A stretch of DNA of 64,000 nucleotides, taken from positions 15,166,173 to 15,230,172 of the forward strand of contig LR990045.1 in NCBI GenBank assembly GCA_905147135.1, written 5' to 3'. The first letter of the stretch is position 1; every line of letters begins with the position of its first letter. Source of the DNA: Blastobasis lacticolella. Lineage: Eukaryota; Arthropoda; Insecta; Lepidoptera; Blastobasidae. Both the position numbers and the translations under genes were made by a program. A model generated the notes under the pieces. It was not told where the DNA came from. It made no database searches and was given only the letters and a program-made list of their open reading frames with translations. Below, in pieces: positions 1 through 9,459 of the stretch.

Positions 1-2
1 CA

Positions 3-662
3 GATCGAGGTGCTTCTTTTCTTTCAAAAGAACTGAAAGATTATCTCCATAATAAGGGAATTGCTACGAGCTACACTACACCATACAATCCTCAAGGTAA
101 TGGACAGAGAGAGAGCGATATAACGGTAACATCTGGCAGACTATTAGCTCTAAAAAGCCAACATCTGCCTATAACAAAATGGGAGTTAGTCCTGCAGCAA
201 GCTTTACACTCTGTGAGATCACTCCTATGCACAGCCACCAACAGCACACCCCACGAACGAATGTTTACTCACCCAAGGAGATCCTCAAATGGTCAGTCGA
301 TGCCTACGTGGTTAACCATTCCCGGCAAAGTATTAATGCGCAACCACGCCCGATCTAGCAGATATGAACCAATAATTGAAGAAGTTGACATACTAGAGGG
401 TAATCCTCAACATGCTCGTGTGTGTTTAAGCAGTGGAAGAGAAGTGGTAGTATCAAATAGGCATTTAGCTCCTGCTGGGGAACGTCCTATAGAAACAAAT
501 GGAGCTGATTCGAATGATGACGTTGACTTCATTGATGAAGTCGAGGGAAGGGATGAAACTAATGAAGCACCCACGGAGAAACCTAAGAACATGGAAGGAT
601 TACGGCACTCTGGAAGAGCACGCCATCCACCAGCCCATCTGGCTGACTATGTGACATATTAA
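3..662 (+). mobile_element. Ty3/gypsy-type retrotransposon, 3' end of integrase (partial)
   Basis: This is the C-terminal part of a retrotransposon integrase, the enzyme that inserts element cDNA into the host genome. The frame entering at base 3 reads DRGASFLSKELKDYL, the region after the second catalytic Asp. It continues through TPYNPQGNGQ, where the Glu of the DDE triad is expected, then LLCTATNSTPHERMF and a C-terminal tail ending LRHSGRARHPPAHLADYV before a stop at 660-662. Between about 117 and 165 the best match shifts to another frame and back, so two small indels have damaged it. The upstream part lies outside the window. Assignment to Ty3/gypsy rests on the order of motifs and is fairly secure; the family is not named. 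Confidence 0.75.
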
Positions 663-846
663 GCCCAGGAGAATGTGGTCATATTACGACCTTCTTTGCT
701 ACTGTACATTCAGAATTCAAAGAAAGAAGTAATAACAATATGTTTTATGTGCTTGATTTTTGTTGAATAAAGTCTATATTATACGATAAGGGCTTATTTA
801 TACAAGGGCACAAACACATCGCCTTTCAGAGTCGCTCAGCGTTCTT
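663..846 (+). repeat. possible 3' LTR or 3' untranslated remnant of the gypsy element
   Basis: This sequence follows the integrase stop and carries AATAAA near 766, so it may be the 3' LTR or 3' UTR of the element. No second LTR is in the window, so the boundary cannot be fixed. Confidence 0.3.
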
Positions 847-969
847 TTACAAGTAATCTGCATTTCTAGCTATTATTAGATCTTTCCTATCTGTAACACC
901 TGGTGTACGTGACGAGAATTGCTTATTTTTTTGTAGCACCGAATAATTACACACGTTCAGGTAACTGAC

Positions 970-1518
970 CTCCTGTTCCTTGCGGGCCAACCACTGCTGG
1001 AAGGCCTCCTGGCGCTTGCGCTCATTACGCTCGCGCTCCTCCTTGGCCGTGGTGGTCGTCGACAGCGAGGCGACGGAGAGGCGGAACGTGTCCGCACCGT
1101 CCTCGCGGTACGTGCGGTTCCGCGGTGTTGGGTCCAAGTCTTCGAGGACAGGCACGTCGTCCAGTCGGCACGACTTGCGCTTCACACTTCCGGACGAGGT
1201 CGACGACGCGCGCCCGCTCAGCGTGGGTGTCGAAGTGCTCCGGTACGTCGAGTGCGGGTGCGGCGTCACGTCCGCCTCGTCCACGCACGACTCTGCCAGC
1301 AGCGACGTCGCCGAGTGCGCCTCCACCGGCTCGATGTAGATAGCCGGGTTTATGTACCGCGTCTTCGTTTTCTTCGAGCCGAGCGACTCCGAGTCACTGT
1401 AGTACTGCACGTGCTCGCCCGCCCCGTCGAACACATGGCCCGACCCCTTCCGCAGCTCGTACTCCGGCCGGTTGCGGGCGCTGTCACCGTAAGTTCCTTT
1501 CTCCATTTCCCTTTGCAT
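970..1518 (-). CDS. 5' coding exon of an unrecognised, coiled-coil-ending protein
   Basis: I do not recognise this gene. An ATG at 1518 (or the next Met, four codons on) opens 183 codons of polar, Ser/Thr-rich sequence. Visible features are an acidic SDSES patch, a RYINPAIYIEPVE stretch, a low-complexity Ser/Thr run, and a highly charged C-terminal segment (EERERNERKRQEAFQQWLA) that should be helical or coiled-coil. The exon is much more GC-rich than its surroundings, as expected of real coding DNA. It ends after codon 183 at a good splice donor (GAG|GTCAGT, 969-964 on the minus strand), so the frame running on to 847 is probably intron. Downstream exons would lie below 970, in transposon sequence or outside the window. 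The AFQQWLA-type segment resembles parts of CCDC34/CCDC181-like proteins, but this is only a guess. Confidence 0.55.
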
Positions 1519-2496
1519 GGTGCGGGCTCAAAAAATAAATGCCATGCCTAAACAGTCCAAAACGATGTCGGTCAACTCCAAAATAAATATATCAAGAATA
1601 AACCACACAAATGTAAAATTGTGGCACGCGTAAGTTGTCAAAACGTCACCATATTATATGTCTCATTTTGATGTTCTAAAAATAAATATTTGACAATTTC
1701 AATCTGTACGAGTTCATCAGTATCTGTGGTAATGTATATGGCCACCTCAAAGGAAGGACAAAAAGGTAGAAAATATTTTCGTATAACCCATAGACATAAA
1801 AAAATCGATAAAAAAAATTATCTATGTCGAAAACGCCCTTTTGATATATACATAGATAAATTTGATATATAAATAGAGCAAATAACCAATAGTCTAAGGC
1901 TGGGAATACACGTCAGATTTTGTTTCCGATTGTCTGTTCAGATTATCTGATCGGTTTTACTCGATACACATCCGATTTTTGCGCCAGACTTTGTCTGAAC
2001 TCAATCGTTCTCGAGCTGTGCTTGCTTTCATACGGAGCAGAAAGAAAAGATGGACGACGAATTACTGTACTTATTGCATATTTGCTTGTGTTAGCGCGGA
2101 AGAAGAAAAAACGTCGCTATTGGATTCACCCAATCAATCTGACAAGAATTACCGACAGTAATTTCCACTTAAAACATCCAAAAATTACTGAGATACCCCG
2201 AAAAGTTTTTTGATTTTTATAGAATGAGTATAAGCTCTTTTAACGAACTTTTGAACTTAATAAAAGAAAGATTAACAACAACAATTTAGTTGTGTATTAA
2301 ACAATCCTTAACAAATACAATACTGGCCATCTTTTATGAGATAATTTGCTGTATTTGCAGTCAAATACCTAGGTACCTACAATAAAACTTGTTGTGGTTG
2401 CAACATGTTTACAATATGGGCAAAAGATAAACTATTATTTTTCAATTGATATTAAATCTATGTGCTTATTTTAAACGCACGTACACTGAAAAAATT

Positions 2497-2745
2497 GGCC
2501 GTGTGGTGTCCGGCAGAGTAGAATAGCACCAACCCCTTCACTCATGGGTGTCGTACAAGGCGACTAATGTTTTCGAGGCAAAAGATCAAGAGTCTCCGTA
2601 GTCTGGAAAATGGGCAGCAGCATTTTCCATTGTTATATTTAAACACTGCGATCTCCAACCCGCCTGCCAGGCGTGGAGATTATGGCAATAACCCCCCTTT
2701 CGTGGGAGAGGCCCTAAGTCCTGCAGTGGACTGTTACGGGCTGTG
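2497..2745 (+). repeat. dispersed repeat family R, copy 1 (inside the Harbinger element)
   Basis: It starts near GGTGTCCGGCAGAGTAGAAT and ends near ACTGTTACGGGCTGTGATG. Further copies lie at 3700-3962, 15340-15585 and (diverged) 16823-17095, all inverted relative to this one. It has no coding capacity and resembles a LINE 3' end or SINE-like repeat. Confidence 0.7.
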
Positions 2746-2804
2746 ATGACACTGAAAAAAATAAAATATCTTGTATAGTTTGAGGTAAAATTGTGAAAAA
2801 AAAG

Positions 2805-3014
2805 TTATTTACATATTTTCTTCCTCTTTTCAACGTCCATTAAAACCCATGCTCCTTCCAATATTTCGTTACACACGTCTTCCCAAGCCAAATCTTTCAT
2901 CTGTCTATCGTGATACCCTTCACTGCCTGTATCCCATAAGCAACTACGTTTTTCAACGGCCATAATAAGCCGTTCGGTGTCGAAATTTTCCGCCATCGTC
3001 CGAACCACAACCAT
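2805..3014 (-). pseudogene. MADF-domain DNA-binding protein of the Harbinger element (fragment)
   Basis: These 69 codons begin MVVVRTMAENFDTERLIMAV and contain CLWDTGSEGYHDRQMKDLAW and a following EDVCNEI, the conserved core of the MADF (Adf-1-like Myb/SANT) domain. In PIF/Harbinger transposons this second protein helps the transposase enter the nucleus and bind the ends. The position inside matching TIRs and the opposite orientation to the nuclease remnant support this origin. The protein stops after one domain, so it is probably broken. Confidence 0.65.
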
Positions 3015-3311
3015 GCGATGCGTCCGTTCAGTGTCACGCTAGAGAGTCAACTGGCAAAGCGGAAGGAAAAATCTGACGTCTATTTGGTGTCTGTACAAAA
3101 GTATGCAGACCGCGCCTTCAGACAATCGGATCGGAAATAAAATCGTAAACGTCTTGGCGCTGTTTCCGACTCGGACGTCCGATCCGACTATCGGATCGGA
3201 TGTGTATTAAGTATTCAAACAAATGTATGGCACGAGTGCCTTCAGACAGTCTGATCAGACCATCGGATCCGACTGTCGGATGGAAAAATCTGACGTGTAT
3301 TCCCAGCCTAA

Positions 3312-3690
3312 TACTGACTAAATTTGACAGTTGTCAAACCACAAAACACGAGTTAGACGTTTGTTTCTTTTTTCACAGTCACAGTAAGTACAAAAAGTAT
3401 AGATAGATTTAATGTTTCAATTGTCATTTCTGTCTAAAATCTACAGACAATTGATTTACGACGCGGTTGAAATGCTAAACTCAAAAAATACTGACCGGGG
3501 AAAGTGAAACAGTGATGGCCGGGGTAAGAGAAACATATAGCCCACTTCCCCCGAGACAGAGTTCATCAACATTTCGGAGAAATAACCTTATTTTATAAAA
3601 AAACATAATAGATTACCTACCTACTTGGAAACAAGTTATGTGGTTATTATTTGGTTAATGCCTATTGTATGCTGATTATTATTTAAGAAG
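3312..3690. other. non-coding stretch, nothing recognised
   Basis: AT-rich sequence between the Harbinger remnant and repeat R copy 2. I see no gene or recognisable repeat. Confidence 0.5.
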
Positions 3691-3699
3691 ACTGCTTTT

Positions 3700-3962
3700 C
3701 TACTTCATCATCACAGCCCGTAACAGTCCACTGCAGGACTTAGGGCCTCTCCCACGAAAGGGGAGGTTATTGCCATAATCTCCACGCTTGGCAGGCGGGT
3801 TGGAGATCGTAGTGTTTAAATATACCAATGGAAAATGCTGCTGCCCATTTTCCCGACTACGGAGACTCTTGATCTTTTGCCTCGAAAACATTAGTCGCCT
3901 TGTACGACACCCATGAGTGTAAGGGGTTGGTGCTATTCTACTCTGCCGGAAACCACTCGGCC
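3700..3962 (-). repeat. dispersed repeat family R, copy 2
   Basis: Reverse-complement copy of 2497-2745 with few differences. Copies 1 and 2 form an inverted pair about 1 kb apart. Confidence 0.7.
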
Positions 3963-4109
3963 AATTACTTACTTTTTTACTTACTTATTATAAACCTGGC
4001 CTCTATTTGTTTATTCAAGCATCACGCAAAAACGATTAAACCGATTTTAATGAAAAGGCATACGTATAGTATATATTACGGATAAAGACAGTAAGTATAC
4101 TTTTTATCA

Positions 4110-4270
4110 TCTTGGCATTAATGTCCTGGTTATGCTCTCGCGCACGAGGGCCCAGGGTCCGCTGTGTACATGATCCACGATTTGGCCGATCAGGTAACAA
4201 TGGAGCGTCTGCCATCTGACCTCCGTGATCCTAACAGAGGAACCTGACCAGATTGGATCATAGTTACACA
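4110..4270 (-). repeat. SINE fragment, minus orientation
   Basis: It matches the body of the tRNA-derived SINE seen at 58485-58860, including the ATGATCCA and TCTGACCTCCGTGA segments. The tRNA-like head is absent here. Confidence 0.55.
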
Positions 4271-4589
4271 TTTAGTCCCATGAATGTGCAGATTTCACTG
4301 TTTTATCCTCCAACATCACAATGTTTTCTACCCCTGATTCCAATGACTATGTTTCACTTACCCCAAGTTCAGTTTTTTCAATGTATTTTAGAAATTAAAC
4401 CTTATTTCGATAGACTAAGACTCTTATTAGAGCGAAGCAATTTGAGATGTCATTTAAGTCATTACAATATTTCCACAGACCTAATATTTATAGATATTCT
4501 GTTGATAGTTTCACTTACCCCATATTTCGGGGTAAGTGAAACAAAACCATAGACTGCATGTATTTGATATTTTTATCGTTAATGAGCAG

Positions 4590-5005
4590 TCTTCCAATAG
4601 GTATCTAAAGCATTCGTAACCACTCACTAGATAGCGCCCCGATAATTTTGGTAATTGATAATCGCTTGAAATATGCTCTTAGCAAACAGGATATAAAGAC
4701 TGGGTACGTTGTATTGGATAATATTGTATTTGACAATAGTTTTCAACCATTTTAGAGGTTGTAATAATAAAGGCACATAGTGCCAACTTCTATAAATATT
4801 TATTTTTACATTTTGTTCAACCTTTAACAGTTATATTTATATTAATAAACATTTTATTTTTAAGTTTAGTATTAGTTGGCTGCATGAAATCATTGCCACC
4901 CTCATACAGATTAACAAAAAATTACCAAAATTGTAGGAGCGCCATCTATTGATGCTTTTTGAAACCAACTATCAATACCTACTGGAAAACTCCTCATTGC
5001 TCGAC
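4590..5005 (+). mobile_element. AATGAG-family MITE, complete copy
   Basis: The imperfect terminal inverted repeats begin AATGAGCAGTCTTCCAATAG at the left and end CTACTGGAAAACTCCTCATT at the right. The roughly 415-bp interior is AT-rich and non-coding. Related copies are at 19013-19320 and, as an inverted pair, 25596-26355. Confidence 0.7.
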
Positions 5006-5009
5006 TAGA

Positions 5010-5485
5010 GAGCTTGAAATCGTGTCATAGAAAGATGATGATAGGGGGTATATTTTGCACATTTATCGCTATTCGAAATAAGTCTTTTTACTGAGCTAGA
5101 GCTCATTATGTAAAAGTAAAGTATGTTTCACTTACCCCACCTGACCTTAATAAGTTTACTTTGGAAGTAGAAAGAAAAGAAGAACGGAAGTTTGCATTCC
5201 TGGATGTATTATTGATCGCTTGAAGATGGGACTTTCGGTCACTCTGTCTATAGAAAACCAACACATATAGCCAAATATTTACATGCTACTTCACACCATC
5301 AGGCATCATCCACGTCACCTACATTCACTGGTGAGCATAGGCGTAGAATGGTCTGGTGCCCATGGTGCCAGGATAATTACATTTTTACATTACATTTCAT
5401 TACAATGAAATTATTTAACACTTTGTGTTGTCACTTCATGATGGAACTCCATTATTATGAATTAAATCACTTTTTGTACACTAGC
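5010..5485. other. non-coding stretch
   Basis: AT-rich sequence with scattered degenerate codons but no frame I can assign. No recognisable feature. Confidence 0.4.
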
Positions 5486-5605
5486 TCCACTTTATTATAC
5501 AATTTTATTAATTGCAACCGGTTTCGAATTTGAAAGTGGCGAATTGCCTGAAGATGAGTAATTCGAAACCGGTTGCAATGTAATACAATTGTATAATAAA
5601 GTGGA
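5486..5605. repeat. 120-nt hairpin-forming inverted repeat
   Basis: The two arms of about 45 nt pair almost perfectly. The left begins TCCACTTTATTATACAA and includes CAACCGGTTTCGAAT; the right is its complement and ends AATAAAGTGGA. The loop is about 30 nt. It is probably a small fold-back MITE. Confidence 0.7.
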
Positions 5606-5649
5606 ATGAAATGAAATTACAATCAAAGCTAGATTGAGTTATAATTCAA

Positions 5650-6530
5650 AAAGTTGGGTAACAAACCTAAAAGACAATTTTTCAGGGTGTATTTGCCCCC
5701 CCCCCCCCCCCCTAGAGCCCTCTCTGACTCACAATCACCCACGGTTTTTATAACAAAAATGACGAGCTCGCGTCTCTCGCTCATTCATTTGCTGAAGGTT
5801 TTTCTTTCAAAACCTAAAATTCCGAGGTCGCTGCGCTCGTTCAAACATTCATTTTAACAATCACCCCAGCTTATAAAAACCATAATGTTTACAATTTTGT
5901 GCGCGCTCCGTTTGGTTATTCAATAACTTATACTACTTTTATTGTCTTTTATTACGATCAGCATCACACATCATCACAGCACCTAAGCTAAAATGCTAAA
6001 AATGGATCACACCAACTTTTACGACTAAAAATGAAAAAAAAATTCGTTCTCATTCATAATTTTCAAATACTTTTCTTATCATTCACTTAGCTTGTTGCGG
6101 TCACTCATTAATTAATTTCCTTAAATTACTATTGGGAGGAGCACCCATTGCTGTTAAGACTACAAATGTTTAAAATTGCCAGCTCGCTCCGCTCGCTCAT
6201 TAGTTTAAGGGTTACCTCAAGCTTTTGTAACCCGAAATATCACAAATTACAAGCTCACACCGCCCTCAAACATTCATTCAATTATTACTCCAGCTTTTAA
6301 GACCTCAAACGTAAAAAATGTCGAGCTCGCTCCGGTCGCTTATTCATTGATCACCGCAGCTTTTAAGATCCAAAGTGTCAAAAATTTCGTATGAATGTGC
6401 TCGCTCCGCTCACTCGTTTATACGCTCGTTCACCCCACTAAAACGGCAATTTTTTTACTCAGCGCGCCCAGAAGTTCAGTAGAGAATACCTATAATTTTG
6501 ACTTTTGCCCCCCCCCCCCCCCCCCCTTTG
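5650..6530 (+). mobile_element. hAT-like MITE relative, degraded, bounded by poly-C tracts
   Basis: It contains repeated GCTCGCTCCGCTCGCTCAT-type segments shared with the complete hAT MITE at 59935-60453. Homopolymer C runs lie at about 5696-5712 and 6508-6526, with the same motif order between them. The terminal inverted repeats are not visible, so this copy lacks its ends. Confidence 0.5.
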
Positions 6531-6569
6531 ACTATTGCAAATGTACATAATTTAAAAATATTTATTTAT

Positions 6570-6690
6570 TTATATGTATGTATATTAGCTTTTGCCCGCG
6601 ACTTCGTCCGCGTGGAAATCGTTGTTAGGACTGTTTATCTTTTTCCCAAACGACCATTTTAAATGACCTCCCTAATGAAGTAATGAAGCT
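6570..6690 (+). repeat. common lepidopteran repeat fragment
   Basis: It contains CCCGCGACTTCGTCCGCGTG, a stretch I associate with dispersed repeats in butterfly and moth genomes. Too short to class further. Confidence 0.45.
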
Positions 6691-6867
6691 AGTACTACGG
6701 AGAGGTCAAGCTTTATCCCTGGTTCTACCCAACTGAATTAGATAAAACACGGCCTTCATTTTAAATTGGACCCCATACTACCAAACTGTTAAAACCCTAT
6801 CAAAATCCATTCGGCGCCATTTCAATATTTCTTATAGTTAAACTAGTCTATTATGGTTCTACATCAG

Positions 6868-7108
6868 TAGCCGTATTCACAATGATTCGAAACCGTTTCC
6901 GATCGATTCGACACGAAATTCGTGAGCGTCGAATCCGTGTCGATCGATTCGAAAACTGATTTTCAGAATCCCGATAGATTCCACGGAAACTCTCTCTATG
7001 AAAATTTCATCAAAATTAACTGAAACCACATTTTCCTAAGAACTTTAGCGGGGTCCTTTGTCGATTTCGTATCCGAATCCGATTTCCGAGCCATTGTGAA
7101 TACGGCTA
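6868..7108. mobile_element. 241-bp MITE with TAGCCGTATTCACAATG ends
   Basis: The ends are inverted repeats beginning TAGCCGTATTCACAATG, flanked by CAG on each side (6865-6867 and 7109-7111). The same junction could be read as a TA duplication with shorter ends, so Harbinger-like and mariner-like origins both remain open. No coding capacity. Confidence 0.7.
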
Positions 7109-7111
7109 CAG

Positions 7112-7740
7112 GTGTTCCGGTTTTCAAAATCAATTATGCCCTATATGTTGCCCAGGCTTAATAAATACACAATAAAAAAATTACCGGAGATTAGCGTGTC
7201 CAAACAAATTTTAAAAATGCTTATTGTATTACTATTTCTTCATTAACAGGAACGTTTTCCATGTAGAAATTTGTAAATCATAATCGGAAAAACTCATCAA
7301 CATGAAAATAAATTTTTTTACGTGCAAAATTGGTTGTCAATTTGAAACTTTATCTGTTAGATACATAAGCATTTAAAACACGCCCTTTTTTCTGCACTCG
7401 CATCAGATGTTTTTATACCTATAACGATTGAGTTTGGTGACCAAACAATAATCCTTCTCTCATCATCATCATCATCATCATCATCGTCATCACTTGCCCA
7501 ATCAAAAGAACATGTTATATTCAAAATATGAATATAGTTACTGTTGGTCTCACTTTTTGACACAATCCAACACAAAAATCATGACGTAATCGCGACTCAA
7601 ACACGTTCACTCTCTGACAACGCCTATAAGTAACTCGCGAATAAACAGCTTTGACCCAACACGTTCTATAAATGAAATTAACGTGGTCGTCTTTGAACGA
7701 TAAGAGTTTGACAACTTTACGTCGGTTCCTTTAGGCCTTG
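7112..7740. other. non-coding stretch with an ATC microsatellite
   Basis: AT-rich sequence with a TCA/ATC trinucleotide run at about 7460-7492. I see no gene. The minus-strand frame across the run is low-complexity and not convincing. Confidence 0.5.
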
Positions 7741-7999
7741 GTAACACAATACGCAGCGTGATTATGAGGTGAATAGCCCTCATTAGTTATGAGATGACTC
7801 ATCTCTATATAGTAATCTCTACATATGCTACATCGATACATTAGCAATTTTTTGTAAAGAAACATATTTCAGAAATAAAAAATTGTTATAAGACCATGAA
7901 TCTGATTGCTTTACTCTTATGGCAGCAATGGTTGCCTTAAAAAAGGATACACTGATCAAAACTGATAGTTCTTTTATTCTCAGTAGATTACATGTTTGT

Positions 8000-8446
8000 T
8001 CAACAATCTAATGTCAACAAATGCAAGTCCATTTTGGTCAGATGAATGCGAAATTCGACGAACATTGAACTATTTGATTTAATGGTATTCAAAAAGTAAA
8101 ACAAGACATTATGTATGAAAAAGTAATGATTTGGATTTTGGATACTAAAATTTCGTTGTTGTCTAACTTTTAAAACTGTCAGCGGCACGGAAACAGATGC
8201 CGTATGTACTAAAGAATACAAGCACATGTCGATCACACAATATGTTGAAGTTCTACCTACACCATTATCACTATGAATAATAATTGGACCGGGTAACGAC
8301 TGCTTGGTCTGTATCGCTTCTGTTAAATTTTGTTGGCCCTGCCTGTTGACAGCTAGCAGAAATTCAAGAAAAAGTTTTGAATCCGGAATACCATTTTCTA
8401 GCCAGTCCAAATATTTGAAATGGTAACAATAATTATTGTTACCATT
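8000..8446 (-). pseudogene. truncated bracovirus-type PTP, catalytic Cys replaced by Ser
   Basis: This is the C-terminal half of a tyrosine phosphatase domain. Recognisable parts are FKYLDWLENGIPDSKLFLEF (the WPD-loop region, with the Asp position changed to Glu in WLE), then IIIHSDNGVGRTSTYC, the phosphate-binding loop. That loop normally reads HC-x5-R; here the Cys is Ser while the Arg remains, so phosphatase activity is not expected. The usual C-terminal helices follow (TVLKVRQQRNFSIQNPNHYF). The N-terminal half is absent: homology stops at a perfect palindrome (8419-8446), which supplies the first codons of the open frame. It is a broken gene, probably silent. Confidence 0.75.
8419..8446. 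repeat. perfect 28-bp palindrome at the PTP truncation point
   Basis: Each half reads AATGGTAACAATAA outward-in, and the 28 bases are perfectly self-complementary with no loop. It lies exactly where PTP homology of the minus-strand fragment ends, so it may mark a recombination or deletion point. Confidence 0.85.
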
Positions 8447-8512
8447 CAACTATAATCTAACCACTGAGTTATTCATATATGTGTCAGAGAGTTAATAAGG
8501 AAACCGAGCATC

Positions 8513-8547
8513 TATAAATGGCGATTTACAGTTAAAAAGACATCAGT
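8513..8547 (+). promoter_or_regulatory. core promoter of the intact PTP: TATA box plus initiator
   Basis: TATAAA at 8513-8518 and the arthropod initiator TCAGT at 8543-8547 (in CATCAGTTG). The distance from TATA to the initiator A is 32 nt, the normal spacing. Predicted 5' UTR is about 80 nt. Confidence 0.6.
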
Positions 8548-8623
8548 TGTAGCTCATTCCTGAACCCTGCTCGATTTCTAAGTAAATATCAACCCAAACT
8601 CTTTTGTACCTGCAATAATTGAA

Positions 8624-9448
8624 ATGGGGAATGGAAATTTTAAGACACTGAGTCGCAGTGGTCTCGTTAAATTGATCGACCGTACCAACGCCAGTGAATT
8701 TCTTTGTGATGAGAACGACAACATTATGAAGATTGAGACACAAGACATGACGTGCTTTGAACGAAGCCGTGTACGTTTTCCAGAAGAAGAAAACTCTGAG
8801 GATTATATGAACGCTAGTTACGTTGATGGTTTCAAGAACTCTAAGAAGTACATCGTGTGTCAAGCACCTACTATAAAGAACACCAGTTCCTACTTCTGGA
8901 GAATAATATGGCAGCACAGAACTCAAATCATCGTTATGTTGTGCAGTACTATTGAAAATGGCAAGACCCACTGCTATCGTTATTGGAGTCCAGTAGAAAA
9001 AGTAACGATGCAATTTGGAAAATTTAAGATAGCTACGGTCAAGGTTGATTCGACACATCCAGGCTTCATAATTACGCACTTTGAGGTGACGAATGAAGAT
9101 GGTGACTGTTTGAAAGTCACTCACTTGTTGTACGAAAAATGGCAAGAACACGATTTATCTCCTGACGAATTCAGCTTCATTGACTTGGTACTAACGACAA
9201 AGTTATACGGCCAATCAGCTAGTGATACGCATACAAGCCCGATAGTTGTTCACTGCAATAGTGGGCTAGGAAGATCCATGGCGTTTTGTGCCATAGACAT
9301 CTGTTTGTCAAGATTAGACGATACAGGGAAACTCGACGTATTTTCCACGGTATTAAAACTCAGAAAGCAAAGACCCAACTGTCTATCTAATGTCAATCAG
9401 TACATTTTTATCTATATGGTTTTGTACTATTATATTGTCATATCCTAA
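8624..9448 (+). CDS. bracovirus-type protein tyrosine phosphatase, intact
   Basis: A 274-residue single-domain, intronless tyrosine phosphatase, the usual length for bracovirus PTPs. In parasitised caterpillars such proteins act in host cells, including haemocytes, and are thought to disturb signalling. Motifs in order: substrate loop DYMNASYVDGF (60-70), YIVCQAPT (76-83), core strand IIVMLCS (102-108), then the signature HCNSGLGRS (210-218) with catalytic Cys211 and Arg217 present. The WPD loop reads KWQEHDLS (172-179), so the general-acid Asp is Glu or displaced. The first Gln of the Q-loop also seems to be Ser. It may be weakly active or only substrate-binding. The start is the first ATG after the predicted initiator. 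There is no signal peptide. An antisense frame over 8543-9151 is a shadow. The match to bracovirus PTPs is from family knowledge, not a search. Confidence 0.85.
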   Translation: MGNGNFKTLSRSGLVKLIDRTNASEFLCDENDNIMKIETQDMTCFERSRVRFPEEENSEDYMNASYVDGFKNSKKYIVCQAPTIKNTSSYFWRIIWQHRTQIIVMLCSTIENGKTHCYRYWSPVEKVTMQFGKFKIATVKVDSTHPGFIITHFEVTNEDGDCLKVTHLLYEKWQEHDLSPDEFSFIDLVLTTKLYGQSASDTHTSPIVVHCNSGLGRSMAFCAIDICLSRLDDTGKLDVFSTVLKLRKQRPNCLSNVNQYIFIYMVLYYYIVIS

Positions 9449-9459
9449 ATCATGCTCAT

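Larger units (their letters stand above)
1898..3308. mobile_element. PIF/Harbinger DNA transposon, deleted remnant
   Basis: The ends are inverted repeats beginning GGCTGGGAATACACGTCA, flanked by a 3-bp duplication TAA (1895-1897 and 3309-3311), the target choice of PIF/Harbinger elements. Two degraded genes typical of the superfamily remain. One is a MADF-domain fragment on the minus strand (2805-3014). The other is the N-terminal part of a HARBI1-like nuclease on the plus strand (about 2090-2285), with RKKKKRRYWIHP and, after a frameshift, a YRMSISSFNELL-like segment. The catalytic DDE core is missing. A separate repeat has inserted at about 2497-2745. The element cannot move by itself. Confidence 0.8.

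Noticed and set aside
1025..1343. Several long frames on both strands opposite the exon at 970-1518
   Set aside because: GC-rich coding DNA produces shadow frames. Only one frame has a good start, plausible composition and a splice donor.
7357..7575. Asp-rich minus-strand frame
   Set aside because: The run of Asp comes from an ATC microsatellite.
8543..9151. Open frame of 202 codons antisense to the PTP
   Set aside because: It lies wholly opposite the PTP domain, has no recognisable features, and is explained by codon bias of the real gene.
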